Origin: Dipteris shenzhenensis
Lineage: Eukaryota > Polypodiophyta > Polypodiopsida > Gleicheniales
Assembly (NCBI GenBank): GCA_047967505.1
Contig: CM106541.1
Direction: 5' to 3' (one strand)
DNA: 64,000 nt
In this document: positions 44,676 through 57,499 of the stretch, one piece after another
Position numbering within the stretch: position 1 is the first letter of the stretch
Layout of the letters: every line of letters begins with the position of its first letter
The notes under the pieces: generated by a model
What the model was told of the DNA's origin: nothing
The model's input: only the letters and a program-made list of their open reading frames with translations
The model's database searches: none
Translations under genes and position numbers: made by a program

Positions 44676-47673
44676 CACCTTGTATGGATTGTAATCCTTG
44701 AATATTTTAAAAGATCAAATGCATTAACAATTGTTCAGGACAAACTCAAACCACTTATCCATGTTGGATCATTACAACTCTTAGACCCCCTTGGCTCCAT
44801 ACCTTACACAAGCACCAATTACATATGCACTTTGAGAATCATGCTTGCCTTAATTGGATAATCCATGCCTCATGTGTACATCCAAAATCGAATAATGCCT
44901 TAAATTTTAGCCCCATTACCAAAACTTTTCTTGCACATGGTGTACTATGCCTTTCAAACCCTATTCTTGCAAGTCATGTACTAGGTAATCTAATGGTAGA
45001 CTAAAAAACCCACTATTAGTGGCAATATGCCAAAAAGGTCTAAACTAAAAAGCAAAATGCTATAATAAGCATAACAAAGCACAAGAATGACATAGAAGGG
45101 ACTCAATTTTAACATTATTAACCATAATGGAATATACCAACTACACTGCCAATGATTATCTACTATCTACCATGTGCATACATCATGATCATTCAATTAT
45201 ATTGTCAATGAGTAAAAAAGAGAGTTGAACCAAAAAATCGAAGCATTTATTTATTCTATGCTAGTTATTGCATAGTGATTAAGTTGTATTCAACTTGCAT
45301 TATATGGTTCAATATCCCCTGATATACTATAAAACCTTGAAAGGACTTAGGTTATGGTACGATACCATAATGTGGTTCAAGACATAGGTTGTCCTACAAT
45401 ATGTGAATCACTATCAATAGTCAAAGTCTTGGTTGTCCTACAATATGTGAATCCCTATTAATAATCAAAGCCTTGCTGGCAATCCCAACTTTTATCCTTC
45501 CCCCCTCTATCTTCAAAAGTCTTGTCATTCAAAAAAATTAATCAATGCTTGAAGCCTCATTTGTGGTCATCATGTAAGATTTTGACATCTTCCAATGTTG
45601 TCCAAATTATGCTCAAAAGGACAAAATCACGAGCCCTTTTTTTAAGAGCCTTCAAAGTTGTCCAAGGACCTACACCTCGCTCATTATCCTGCAACATATG
45701 CTTTAATAGACATCCATATCAAATTAAAATAATAATTATTGCATATGTGAAGCTAAGCAATTGGCCAAAGATTATTGAGGCCCTAGTCAGTAAGACTTTA
45801 TAATATGAGTTTTGAAACTCTGCTTAAAATTGGATCAAGGAGCACCTTAATGTGCCAAACTATGGCAACTCCTTTGGTACAAGGCCCATCAAATCGCAAG
45901 GAACCAAACCCAAACTTGAACTCTAAAATTCATTTAACACCCAAATTCTCTTTTAGATTCCTCAAGAAGCAAAAATTAATTTCCTCACAATAATGCAATA
46001 ATGCAATTATACCTATGATTGCAACATGTGAGGCCAAGCCAAGGGCCACAACTAAGTATGTGCAAGGTTTACCCATGGACCCTAGCTTCATTAACCTTTA
46101 TGTCAACCTTAACCCTCATTAAAGCAATTTCATGATACAAATAGGATTTCAAACCACAAAAAAGGCTCCACACCTTGATGAACTTAACTCACATTGGCAC
46201 TAACAAAATACAAGTCAATTTTCCATGCATCCATAGTTTGCCTTTTAAATTACAGTATATGAAGCCTCTACCTCGATTTGTTCCCTTTTGCCTTGGAAGA
46301 AGAAATATAATAGTGTCAACAATAACATATGTTGCAAGAGGACCAGAGCCTTCCATTTGAAAGAGAAGAGAGAAGGAAAGAAAAAATTGAACGAATATAT
46401 AGTTTCCCTTAAATCAAATAAGGGCATTCAATAATTGACATACATCAAAATTGAGCTAGTTCATAACTCCCTGACAAATAGCTTCAGAGGGCATTCAATA
46501 GGTTTTTGCATACATTGAAAAAATCTCTTCCTTGGCTAAAACCTAGCTTGGCACATATGCTGTTCAGAAATAAATAAAGTTGCTGTTTGAGAAGACATGA
46601 GCAAACCGTTTTCTGTACAGGTGGAAATCCATCCATATGGAACAAGAATTGACACCCAGATCTGAATGCAAATCGCAAGATTTCATATCCTATTATTAGG
46701 CGAAAATGAGCTCCCCAGAGCTGAGTGCAAAAACAAGGCAGAATTTTCCACCTGGACAGCCAAGAATCTAGTCTCGCCTCCTCACATTCGCACGCTCAAC
46801 ATGGCATAGTAGCAAAACCCCAACTTTCAAACCAGAAAGGCCATCCCAAGAACCAAATTACCAAAGTGTTCAACCATTGATTACAGATAGATCTGGGAAG
46901 ATAAGCCATCCATTCTTGTTCCTCAAGACACCCTTGGCAGACAGTAAAGTCTATTACAAACAAAATGGAACTGAGCAAAACTAAAATCAACAGCAAGCAA
47001 AGCCATCCCTACAGAAGTCTAGCCTTGTAAAGTGAGAAAGGCTTAGCTCGAACCTTTCCTATGCTTTCAACCCGAGATTTTCGTAAGTTAACTCACTGTT
47101 CTTTTATAGAAAATATAATCAAATCCGGCAAGAAGGCAGACTGTAACAAGGAACCTGCACTGAACACCCTTGTTGATGCATTTCCTTGGACCATAAGATC
47201 CATACTTCATAGAGCTTCAACCCTATGACCTTGGTGTCACTTCCCGTATGAATTCGAAACCACCTTGGTATCGCTTAGTTAGCAAGAATCATAAAATATG
47301 GAGTTCATAAGACTTGACATAAAGAGCCATTTCAGGGTAGTCTTGTTGTAAAACTTACAATTGAGCTGATCGTCTGGGGTTATTCAGATCCAGCTCTGCA
47401 CTGGTGTTAATTAAAGGAAAAGACAGGCTAGCAGATATTACAGCTTGCAGAATGAGTGGAAACCATTCAAAATTGGCAGTGTTTAGTGCTCAGATCCAAA
47501 TTTTGTTAGCAGCAAACTGCAATACACAAAGCCATATGCATGCATTGACCATGGTGTTACTCAGCATTCATTAAATGACAAAGGGAGAGCTGAAGGTGCA
47601 CATCTCTATGGAAAAAGAGAGGCCATTCTATAGTAACCCGTCTAATCTTTTCTACTATTAAACATAATGGCAC
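43544..47673. other. No recognisable gene; microsatellites
   Basis: The stretch contains (GT)n at 44246-44264, a C run plus (CT)n at 44631-44672, and a 43-bp direct duplication at about 45388-45475 (unit starts GGTTGTCCTACAATATGTG). The part from about 47000 to 47673 lies downstream of the NOP56 stop and may include its 3' untranslated region. No other coding evidence was found. Confidence 0.55.
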
Positions 47674-48846
47674 TCAATCCTCTTCACCTCCGATCATTCT
47701 TTTCTTTTTCTTCTTTGCTGACTTCTCCAAGCCTGGTGTACTTCCCTCAACTGAGTCACTCACAACACGCTTCTTCTTCTTCTTACTGGACTCCAGCTGA
47801 GGTGTCTCTTCTTGCTCCAAATCCACCTCTTCTTCCATCATTACATCTGCCTCTTTTGACTTTTTCTTCTTCTTCCTCGCTGATTCCTCAGGGACTGTGG
47901 AATCTAGATGAGCACTTACTGCATTCTCAGACTCCACTCCATTTGCAGACTGAGTCTCCATTGAGACTTTCTTTTTCTTCTTTTTCTTCTTCTCTCCATC
48001 TGCACCAATAATCAGAGACCAAAACATGGGATCGCAAAACATGGGATTTTTTCCCCAAAACATGGGATCGCAACCAACGAACCTCTGACCTTGTTATAGC
48101 AAAACGTATCACTAGTTGAGAAAAAAGACTTACTCTCTTGGGGTACTGGTTCAATAGCTCCATCTGCAGTTGCCTCCTCTGCAAGAGTACTACCATCAGT
48201 CGAAGCCTTTAATGCCTCTTTCATTACATCAACATTCTTGCGGGGTGCAATGCCCTTATCATAGAATTCTAGCCTTTCTTCCACCTGTTCTCGGAGCTTT
48301 TCCCCAAAGATATTTGAATTCACCTCTGTAAAATCCAGCCACACATAAATTCAAATTCTCTTGTATATATATACTTAATACATAATTTAAAAAAAGTACT
48401 GCTCATTCTTGAGTTTCCAATAACAAATGACATGCCCACCGAAGCATGTAAGGCCAATGCAGAGAATTGCTTTAGAACTTCAAAAATAACCTGAGAAACA
48501 ATCTATTCTTGAGGCCAATGAGCACTTGTTTGCAAGGTAACGAGAAATGCGTCCCTTGTTGCGAGCAGTGGCTCTCCCAATAAAAGATGAATGAAATATA
48601 AGCCCATACTTGGGAGTGTTTCCTTTCGTCTTCAAAGCTCTGTTATCAAGGAAGAAAATGAGGTGAAGATGAACATTATGTATACAGTGCAAAGCTGAAA
48701 CGTTGCCTAAACTCAGCGCATGACCTTGAAGTTTAAATCAAAGGAACAGCTGACATTATCATCGCACACAAGGTTTCATCATGCATTGCAGGGACTCCAA
48801 GAAATGAACTCACCAATGGCTTCTACAGCCCCAAACACACATAAAA

Positions 48847-48901
<55 letters not shown>

Positions 48902-48942
48902 GAACTCACCAATGGCTTCTACAGCCCCAAACACACATAAAA

Positions 48943-49024
<82 letters not shown>

Positions 49025-50988
49025 CAGATAGACAGATAGATAGATGGGCATGTGAGTGTATACACATACATACAGATACAGACACAGACAGATACAGATT
49101 CTGTACAGACACACAGCACGCACGCACACACACAAGAATAAATTCCATCACAAAGCAGGGACTAACCACTATGACATTCCCACTGATGTCATCAGCACCC
49201 AGCACGTGTAGACCACAGGCATAAACACATGCTCTAACAAATACTTATCTCACATGCACAGACAAACTTTGACCATCCATTTATACAAACATCTTCATAC
49301 TGAGTTACTGCCAGCACTCCAGAGGTGAAGGCCTGACTCAGCAGTGAAAAAGGTTAGCACAAAATGAAGGCTAATCAAAAAGTAGTTCAGACCCTCTTCA
49401 TGCAAACTACAACTGCTCTAGATGAATCCAAAACATGCCCAAACTCACCCTCTGACTCATAATCCTGGTTCACTTATCTATGCCGTCTCTACATTGTCAG
49501 GCAACCATAAAAACCATTCATCCAAGCACAAATTTATCAATTCAACTACGATCCAACTTCCATAAATACATACCTGAACAGTGCCTTCTCTGCACCCAAT
49601 ATTTGGACAGTTGATGCAGGACATTTTGCAAGGTTAGTGAGACTGCCAGCATGCGAAATGAGCCGAGCACCCACCATCTCTCCAATAAGAGTAGCCAAAT
49701 TGGGAGCAATTGCCTGCATCTTTGAAATAAGATAGGAATGAAGCTGTTTCCTATACTCCGACAATTCGAGAACCCTTTGGGAAAAGCTTTCAATATTCAG
49801 AAGGTCAATGATGGAAATATCTTGCCCTGCAGTACAATGAAACAGTACATCAAGTCATGGAAAAAATGAAATATAATTTCTTACACATCAAATATTTTTC
49901 ATCACCAAACCTGTCAAAAATCCTCCAAGTGGCTACATTTACCCCACCGAACATACAAATCCAACAAAAATACGCAAAAAAACCCACTTACAAGTGGCTC
50001 GCCACAGAGAAAGCAATGTGGTTTGCAAACAAAGATCCTAAAGTAACCATAATTTAAAAAATATTTTTTTTAAAAAAATGCAATCTTATGCCTTCGCAAA
50101 GTAAAACCCAGGCATTTTTGGCACTAAAATAGCATTAGATTATTTTATCTAAAAAGTTCATTTCAATGTTCCAGTCATCACCAAATTGAAAATAAAATTG
50201 GCTAAACTGAAGAATGGGGGACCTTTTACAGGCTGCCCCCCCCCCCCCCTTCCTGCCGTTGGCTGACTGAAAGCAGGCAAACCTGTTCAAACTGACCCTG
50301 TAACTGTTGGCCAACCCTGGTACGTGACCCTGGTCTTCATTGCCTCTTGAGCAAGACCCCTGTTCAAACTGACCCTGTAACTGTCGGCCAACCCTGGTAC
50401 GTGACCCTGGTCTCCATTGCCTCTTGAGCAAGACCCCCTATTCCATCTTTCTTCTTGAGACTAAGCTTCCACTCAACCTATTAAGCTGGAACATCTTTGT
50501 CTGATATACGCTCAAATTACACAGAAAGCCGAGAACAAGTCTCCCAAAAACAGCATGGAAGGCAGCTACAAATTACAGAAACCAAAACAGAATTTTGAGG
50601 GTGGATGAGAGACCACAGGTCCAAATACCAGCGCTACACCATGCAAATTATTCGTATAAGATGAATTTTTTTGCTTAGGGTAGCTACAGAACACAGCCCT
50701 ATTTGTTGGAACTGTTAACCCTCCACACAATATGGATAGTGGCTGCTATCTAGTTTTCTTCCCACCGCTTTAGATATTATACATATGGAGGTTAAAATCA
50801 GAGAGACACACAGATTCTGCCTCAAGGAGTAAACTTGGCGGGCAATTTGCAACATACTGCAAGGACAAGATAGCATTAGTGCTTTCGTCTCATAAAATAA
50901 AAATAAAGTAAAAAGACGACTGTCATTGACACTTTCATAACAAAAGTGCCCCAAGGTACAAAAGCTGCTAATTTGAGACATAACTTTG

Positions 50989-51034
<46 letters not shown>

Positions 51035-51217
51035 CCCCCCCCACATGCACATGCACACACACATGCCTGCATAGGTATGTATGTATGTATCCATCCAAGC
51101 TCTAGCACTAAAATCTGCAAAGCCCCCTTTAATAACCAGCTAGAGTCATGCATAAAAGATATTATGGATGTAGTTAGATTGCCAGCTACTTGAAGAGCAG
51201 CAACTTATAACCATTGA

Positions 51218-51260
<43 letters not shown>

Positions 51261-52780
51261 TAAAATAAGTTTAAAAAGTACCCATTGAAGCTTTAGCTGC
51301 CTCGATAATCTCTCGTGCTTTTTCTTCATCACCAACAATTTCAGTCAACTCAAGCAATGAATCATCTGACAGCTTGGATTTATCTTTCACAAACTTAGCA
51401 GTCTTAGCATATATATAATTATCATTAACTATTTTGACCAATTCTGGAAAATGCCAGGAGTACCATTCCCTGCTCACCACAGAAGGAAAAACAATTCAGC
51501 ATCCAATGCTTCCACTGAAAGCGAACATCTGCACGCATCACTTTCCCATCCCATCCCAAAGCTCAACGCATATAACTCCTCTGAAGTTAATAATCACTTC
51601 TACACTATTAATCAGACATAAGATGCTACACAAAACATGGGTGTTACATACCTGACTCGCATTCCAAAGGTGTTGATATCTTTGTCAAGCGTATCAAGTA
51701 AGCTGATGGCTTGAATTACCATGTTGTCCACTCTATTGACATTAAATTTAACTTTTGCCCTGCTGTAACTGTGTCCGAGTCCAAGCTGTGCCTTCTCTAT
51801 ATCCCCTTCCTGCAACATGAAAGGCCCAGCCATATCTTTAAAACTGTAGAATAACTTATAAAAGTTCAATAGATCGTTGTGCGCTTGACCTGCCCTCACT
51901 CCTCTTGTCATATTGCTGTTACCTTGAGGTCCTTCACAAATTTTGCGAAGTGCAACCTTATCCCTCTCAGCAACTCAGACACAAACTCGTTGCTTTGGCA
52001 TGGAATCCTCAAGGATTCTAATATTTGAGAGCCTAATTTAGGCTCCGCCACTCCCAAGGCAAATTTTGGTTTCTTCCCCTCTTTAATCTTTGGCATATTT
52101 AGCTCCAAAAAATTTGATAGATCTTCGGTCAAAATCCCTGTAGTTGAACAGATAACGAAGTACAATATAAGCAAAAACATGATCCATGGATTCAATCAAA
52201 CAATCTAAATCAGAACCCAATAAATTCAGAAAATGGGAAAGCAACATTGTTGATTGCTCCTAGTATGATGGGATACATTAAGAGTTAGTTGACTAGCAAG
52301 CGTATATTGCCTTCGTCGACGAAGAGTCACCATCAGCAACGAGCGAAGTAACATTGTTTCTATTGAATAGAGAATTTGCAAGATAGGCCACATTTCAACC
52401 TAATCCATAACGACAATACTGTTTAAAAGTAGAATAAAGCAATATAAATTTTGTAGTCAGCGGGAGTCGAGATTACACACTGTATAATCCAATTGTGGAC
52501 AGCGATTAACAACGAGCAAGAACAAACTCAAAGCTGCACTCTTACTTCCTTGCCTTACAATTTGAAAAGCGGTGCTACCTTCCGATATTGCATTGCATTG
52601 CTCCAAGGCATTTAAGGCGGAGCTATAGGGCTTGAAAGCGCTCAACTTCACAACTTTTCCAAATCTTGTGAGGTCAACTAACGATTGCTGGACAACATCC
52701 GCAGTTTGACCAATCTCGTCAAGTCCATAGGCCTGAAACAAGCTATATCCGGAAGCAGACTCGTAGAGCAAATAGAGGGC
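47674..52780 (-). CDS. NOP56: NOP56, box C/D snoRNP core protein
   Basis: Eight coding exons with GT-AG introns and a consistent frame: 52780-52579, 52137-51923, 51809-51652, 51469-51282, 49826-49574, 48639-48491, 48325-48134 and 47999-47674 (1,683 nt, 560 codons plus TGA). The N-terminal NOP5NT domain has [20 protein letters not shown]. Middle residues include [20 protein letters not shown] and [17 protein letters not shown]. The Nop domain has [20 protein letters not shown] and LGAEKALFR. The tail (exon 8) has repeated KKKKK-acidic blocks. With fibrillarin, NOP58 and a 15.5K protein it guides rRNA 2'-O-methylation in the nucleolus. No ATG is in frame at the 52780 acceptor, so a start exon lies upstream. 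The candidate 53015-52989 (MADFHPSQQ) is unproven. NOP56 rather than NOP58 is chosen from sequence pattern and length. This is the only protein gene here that looks functional. Confidence 0.93.
48805..49024. repeat. Duplicated unit with (TC)n(TA)n(GA)n microsatellites
   Basis: Within the NOP56 intron between exons 5 and 6, a unit starting TGAACTCACCAATGGC occurs at 48805 and 48901, each followed by (TC)n and (TA)n. The second continues into (GA)n, so the TC and GA arms could fold back. The period is about 96 bp. Confidence 0.9.
50284..50437. repeat. 77-bp tandem duplication in NOP56 intron 4
   Basis: The unit starting TGTTCAAACTGACCCTG is at 50284-50360 and 50361-50437 and differs at few positions. 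A C run (50237-50250) precedes it. It lies in the large intron between exons 4 and 5. Confidence 0.88.
50991..51254. repeat. Two (TC)n microsatellites in NOP56 intron 4
   Basis: (TC)n at 50991-51032 is followed by a C run, and (TC)n at 51221-51254. The second ends 28 bp from the exon 4 donor at 51281, on the intron side. Confidence 0.92.
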
Positions 52781-53015
52781 CTGCAAGCATGGTGACAAGG
52801 CCAAACCCGAGCTTATACTCTTCTCTCGCTTGCAAAAAGGGTAAAGAGAATAGTTCAAAACTTTGCAAACGACAAAAGCGGGAGCTCTGTGATGCATGAT
52901 GTGAAAGGAAAGAGCAGGTGAAAGCAAGGGAAGTGTTGTGGAGCCGAAAAGAGAGAGAAGCAAAGAGGGGATGGCGATGAGAAGGGACCTGTTGGGAAGG
53001 ATGAAAGTCCGCCAT

Positions 53016-53390
53016 GAATATGATGATGAAGCTCCTTGTTCAGCAGCAGCAAGCTCCTTGGCTAACAAGTGTCTGGATCTCTTCTCAGCTGCCCGAAAGT
53101 TCCCAATATGATGTGCTCATGCACACAAAGACACTTTTTGGGACTTTTGGCTAAAGCCCACCTTAAACCCCCAACTCCAATTAGGGCAAACACTTTAAGT
53201 ATCAAAATTCACACAAAACGTTTGGGCATAGGACCACCAGGCTAACACGTGTTTGTGCGCCTGTGTATACTTGCCAGTTTTGCTCTCAAGCCTCTGGATT
53301 CTACCTTGGTCGCCCCCGGAGCACTATTGACACTTTCAATTTCAATACCTTTTGATTCTGCCTTGGTCAACCCGTATATGGTGATAAGGC
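53016..53390. other. NOP56 upstream region
   Basis: This stretch should hold the 5' untranslated exon and promoter of NOP56. The region 52800-53060 on the minus strand has CT-rich stretches (TCTCTCTCTCTTTTC), common in plant leaders and introns. No clear TATA box could be assigned. Confidence 0.4.
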
Positions 53391-53395
53391 AAGAC

Positions 53396-54155
53396 CTTTG
53401 CATTTGGTAAACGTCCCCTCCATCCAAAAAAAGAAGAAGAAGAAAAAATCCTTTTGATTCAGCCTTTGCATATGGCAAATACAAGCAAACGACCCTCTCA
53501 GACCTGTTTCTACACAACCTGAGTGCGTGCATCTTGGAGCAAGAGCCTGGATCCCATCATGACCTTCACACACGTGGAGTGGAGGTGGCGCAGCCTGCGC
53601 AAAACGGTGGATGCATTCTTACACCAGTGCTCGATGGCGTACCGCCTCCTATCCACAGTGTTTCACACAAATGAGACTATGTTTTAACCATTAAATAGAA
53701 TTTTGCCTGGGACTGGCAAGTCTTGATTCTTAAACATGGTAGGAGCACCACCGCGATGCTTAGAGCATGTGGCCTCAGTAGCTTGTGCTCCTTCCACCAC
53801 CGCAAGGCCACTGAGTGCCCACACCACCAACTATAGATGTCCATCTGGAAACTGACTCGTGGTGGTGCCTTTGCATATGGTAAATGGCCCCTCCATCGGG
53901 ACCACTCTACTCAAACTAAACCAAACTTTTAGAGGTTTTGATTGTGCCTTTGCATATGGTAAATGCCCCCTCCATCCAAACCAAACGTTTAGACTCTACT
54001 TAAGTTGGTATGGTATGCATTGCCAAGTGCTACAACTTTCATATAGAATAGTCACATGTCATGTGCTGTGCATTTTGCCATATGCCTTTGCATATGGCAA
54101 ATGCAAGACATTTTGGTTGTGCCTTTGTATATATTATAAATGCCCCCTCCATCCA
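53396..54155 (+). repeat. Six-copy CCTTTGCATATGG-type repeat
   Basis: CCTTTGCATATGG or a close variant occurs at 53396, 53463, 53868, 53947, 54085 and 54122. Four copies are followed by TAAATGCCCCCTCCATCC or a variant, and three of these by AAACCAAAC-TTTTAGA. The spacing is irregular, so this is a degenerate family rather than a clean tandem array. Its nature is unknown. Confidence 0.75.
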
Positions 54156-54179
54156 AACAAAACTTTTAGACACTATTGA

Positions 54180-55169
54180 ATTGAGCTTTTATTGCATCAT
54201 TTTAATGTGAGCACCCATCATGGCATATAAGTTATGAGCACTATATGGGTAACCGATCCCCCAATTACATACCTTTGAAATTCTCATAAGATTGGGAGGA
54301 TTAGGCACTTGAATTTAGTTAAATGTAAGCTCATGATAAGTTCATTATAAATGCATATACATATGAAATTATGTACCTCATAAAACTTTGTAATTTAGTT
54401 AGTACTGCCTCATGTGAGCTTTTAACTTATGTCATTCCTCCTCAAGGGGTTGCATCGAATTATCAATTTGTTGAGTTTGTTCATCATGACGTACTTGCTT
54501 TGATTTAACCTTACCATCATACATTTAAGACATGTATAATTCATAATGTGAGGAGACAAAGCATCCCCCTTGTTAGTTAAAGTCAATAGTGCGGGACTTT
54601 AGCAATGGACTTACACTTAGCATGCACAAAGCTCACACATCAAAATCACATTATTATTACCAAATGACGTTATAGTCATAAATGGTTGTAGAGTCCTCTC
54701 AAAACAAGAGTGGGCCATGAATCTCTTAAGAGGATGCCCTTGTATATGCGATATTTCTCTTAACGAATTAATAAAGTATGCTCCCCCCTCCCCGAAACAT
54801 GCCATTATTAATCAAAACCTATCACCAATGCACGTTAAAGCTATAACCCTATCTGAACAACCCCCCAATCCCACGATTGACAACTTTGCCCTTTAATCTT
54901 GAAGTAACTTACTTAAGGGAAACCCTCCCACCATATTGTGCATCCAATCTTTGTAATTAAAAGTTTGAAAGGGTGCCTTTGTTGGTTTGATATGAACATC
55001 CATCCAAGCACGCAAGATGTGTGTATTTTCAAGATGAGATCTATGTTTACGTTGCTTCTATAATGAGGTATCAACATGCAAGAAATGACAATATGCCAAT
55101 TGTGTAGATGGAAGAGTTCACCGGAGTGAAGCTAGAGTGAAACTAAGTGTTCTCTGTGAGTTCATCACC
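54180..55169. other. No recognisable gene; LINE upstream region
   Basis: AT-rich, with no motif found. The last part before 55170 may be the 5' leader of the downstream LINE. Confidence 0.45.
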
Positions 55170-56466
55170 ATGCCCGTTGATAAGACATTGTCGCATGGCT
55201 CGCAACCCAACTCCCCTATGGACAAGACCTCGAGGAAAGCATTAAGAACGTGTGACGATGGCAAGGACATGGAAATGCCAGAGAATTCTGACTCTTATGC
55301 AAACATAGTTAAGAGCTTCATGTCAAAACTTGATCCATTGGACATTGCCTACCTTGAGAATGATTTACAAAAGACCAAGCTCACAAAGTGTGCAGTCTTC
55401 CAAGCAATAGACAGAGCAAACGAAAAGGTGGTTCAAGTTGCAGTGGTGGATATTCAACCAAGAGACCTATGTAGAGAATATAACGGGCTCCAAGATCGTG
55501 AATTCTATGTTCGCTTCATGGGCAGGATACCAACAAAAGATGAGTTTCCAAGGTGGTTCAGGAGCATATATTAAGCAAAGTGTGAGCTGGTCAATTACCG
55601 CTTCATTGGAAGAGTTACCAAGTGTCTATGTCAAATGCTTGGCCAAGCATGACTAATTGGTTTCTAGTGTTGTTGGTTTTAGAGGAAATTTGGTTTATGC
55701 ATTCCCTTGGAGTGCAACTTTCTCTCTAGAGGAGGTGCTTTAGCATGATAGCTTAGTGGGGGTGTAGTATCCAAACCTTAACAAATTGTTGCATCGCAAA
55801 GTCAAAAAGATTTCGGCTCTTGTGGACAGAGTTCTCTACATACCACCAAAGCAAGTTAGGAAGTCATCACCCAAGGCTTGCATCCTGTGGGATCAGAGGA
55901 AGGACACCCTCGATGGGTTGGAAATGGTCATGTCAAACGGATGGACTCTCTTTACCAAAGTATGCTTCGACACCTTTCTTGATGCTTGTTACCACTACAG
56001 GACTAGCGGGCATTTTGCAAGAGATTGTTTGGCAAAGCAAGTGGAACCAAAGGGAACTGCCATTGAAGGTTCAATTCAAAAAGATAGCTTGGCTAGAAGT
56101 GCATGCGATGCCTCCACTACTGGAAAGACAAAGAGCAAAAGCAAGGATCAAACTATCTAGGAGCAATCAACTGTGATGCATGTAGAGAAGCTTGCAACTA
56201 GCGCAACAAAAGATAGGGAGCAATGAAAGATTTTGCAAGACGTGCCAAAGAACAACGGTGCCTCTAGATAGACAGTGCACGCAGGTGAGGGCAAATTGCA
56301 AAATGACATGGCACCCATGCAGAAGAGAAGTGTTGACTCAACAACTCCAAAGAAGGTGCCTCTTAGACTAGTTAAAGAAAGCCCAAGGAAAGGTCATGCG
56401 TTCATTAACATGTTTTCCCGATTGGCAGATGAGATGGAGCAAGTCTCTGATGATGGAGATGAATAA
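55170..56466 (+). pseudogene. L1-like LINE ORF1
   Basis: The first in-frame ATG is at 55170 (MPVDKTLSHGSQPNSPMDK). The 5' part reads SYANIVKSFMSKLDPLDIAY and FQAIDRANEKVVQ, followed by a stop at about 55574 and frame change. From about 55786 the frame has ILWDQRKDTLDGLEMVMSNG and a zinc knuckle CYHYRTSGHFARDC (second Cys replaced by Tyr), then a Lys/Ser-rich tail ending at 56466. Between 56160 and 56275 there are three stops. It is followed directly by the endonuclease on the same strand, so it is one LINE. Confidence 0.7.
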
Positions 56467-56504
56467 TAGGCTCATAATAGGAGACCAACTCAGCCAGAAA
56501 TATA

Positions 56505-57200
56505 GCCATCATGTCATGGAATGTCAATGGTGCTTGTTTGAGGTGGAAGCAAGTAGTAGTTAAAATAATCATTAGGGCACATAACTTGCATATCCTAGCA
56601 CTTCACGAATTGAAAATAGGGAAGGACAACCTTGAGGACTACAGATGAACAGATACTAACTGATCAGCAATTGCCCCACTAGATGGCAAAGGAGGTACTA
56701 CATGCTTAGTTCGATTGGAACTAGACTTGATCTCAACCCATTGTGATGAGAGAGGGGAGTTTTGTCTCCTAGAACTCTCCTTTAGATCTGTCTCATTCTG
56801 TGTGGCCTCTATTTACTCCCCTAATCCTTTTACTCAAAGAGCAAAGTTGTGGGAAAGGTTGAGGGCGAGGATTGTTGGCAAGCAAGCATTCTATATGGGA
56901 GATTGGAACAACGTTATGGGTCACTTTCGACTTTATCAAACACCTGAAAACTCTGACTTGGCATAACCACCACCACGACGCTTCATGGAGATCTACAAGG
57001 CTTGATAGAATCTACCTCATTGAGGGAGCTTAGTGGATTAAGCCGTTGGTGCAAGGTAAAGTAATCCAAGACTCTGTAACATTGGATCATCTTCCCTTGC
57101 TAATACATGTTGATCTAGTTGCCACAACAAATGCAAATAAAGGCCCAATACCATTCAAGTTCAAAGCGCTCTTTAGGATACCCTGACTTCGATCATGCAG
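56505..57200 (+). pseudogene. L1-like LINE ORF2 endonuclease domain
   Basis: The reading across stops gives MSWNVNGACLRWKQ (motif I), HNLHILALHELKIGK (position of the catalytic E), VSFCVASIYSPNPFTQRAKL, FYMGDWNNVMGHF (GDWN box) and later LDHLPLLIHVDL (SDH-like box near 57085). All boxes are in order for an apurinic-type endonuclease that nicks the target for priming. Stops near 56646 and 56965 inactivate it. Confidence 0.75.
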
Positions 57201-57499
57201 TTCAAGAAGGATGGTGGAAGACAGCACGATAAATAAAGACCCTTTTCGAAGATGGGAAGCACGTATGGTCTGCATCACCAGCAGTGCCAAGGATTTCGAG
57301 AGGGAGCCAGCACTCGCACAATAAGGGCAAATGAAAGTTTTGTTGTAGAAGCCAAGACCTACCTACTTCAAGCAATCCAGGAGGCCCCTGAAGACCCAAC
57401 ACCTGCTTCACTCCTTAAAGCCACAGAGCCATTCCTCAGATCGGTTGAGCACAACAAGCTTATCACAATGAGAATACAGTCGGATTAAGGGGGACAGTG

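Noticed and set aside
46484-46678. Possible additional exon downstream of NOP56
   Set aside because: The frame is short with no recognised similarity and no in-phase splice partner.
52450-52490. tRNA-like T arm (GCGGGAGTCGAGATT)
   Set aside because: No acceptor or anticodon stem can be formed around it, and it lies in the NOP56 intron after exon 1.
47675-53000. Intronic C/D snoRNA genes in NOP56
   Set aside because: NOP56 genes can host snoRNAs. I found one TGATGA-like box (49189-49194, minus) but no correctly placed CTGA box within range, so it is not supported.
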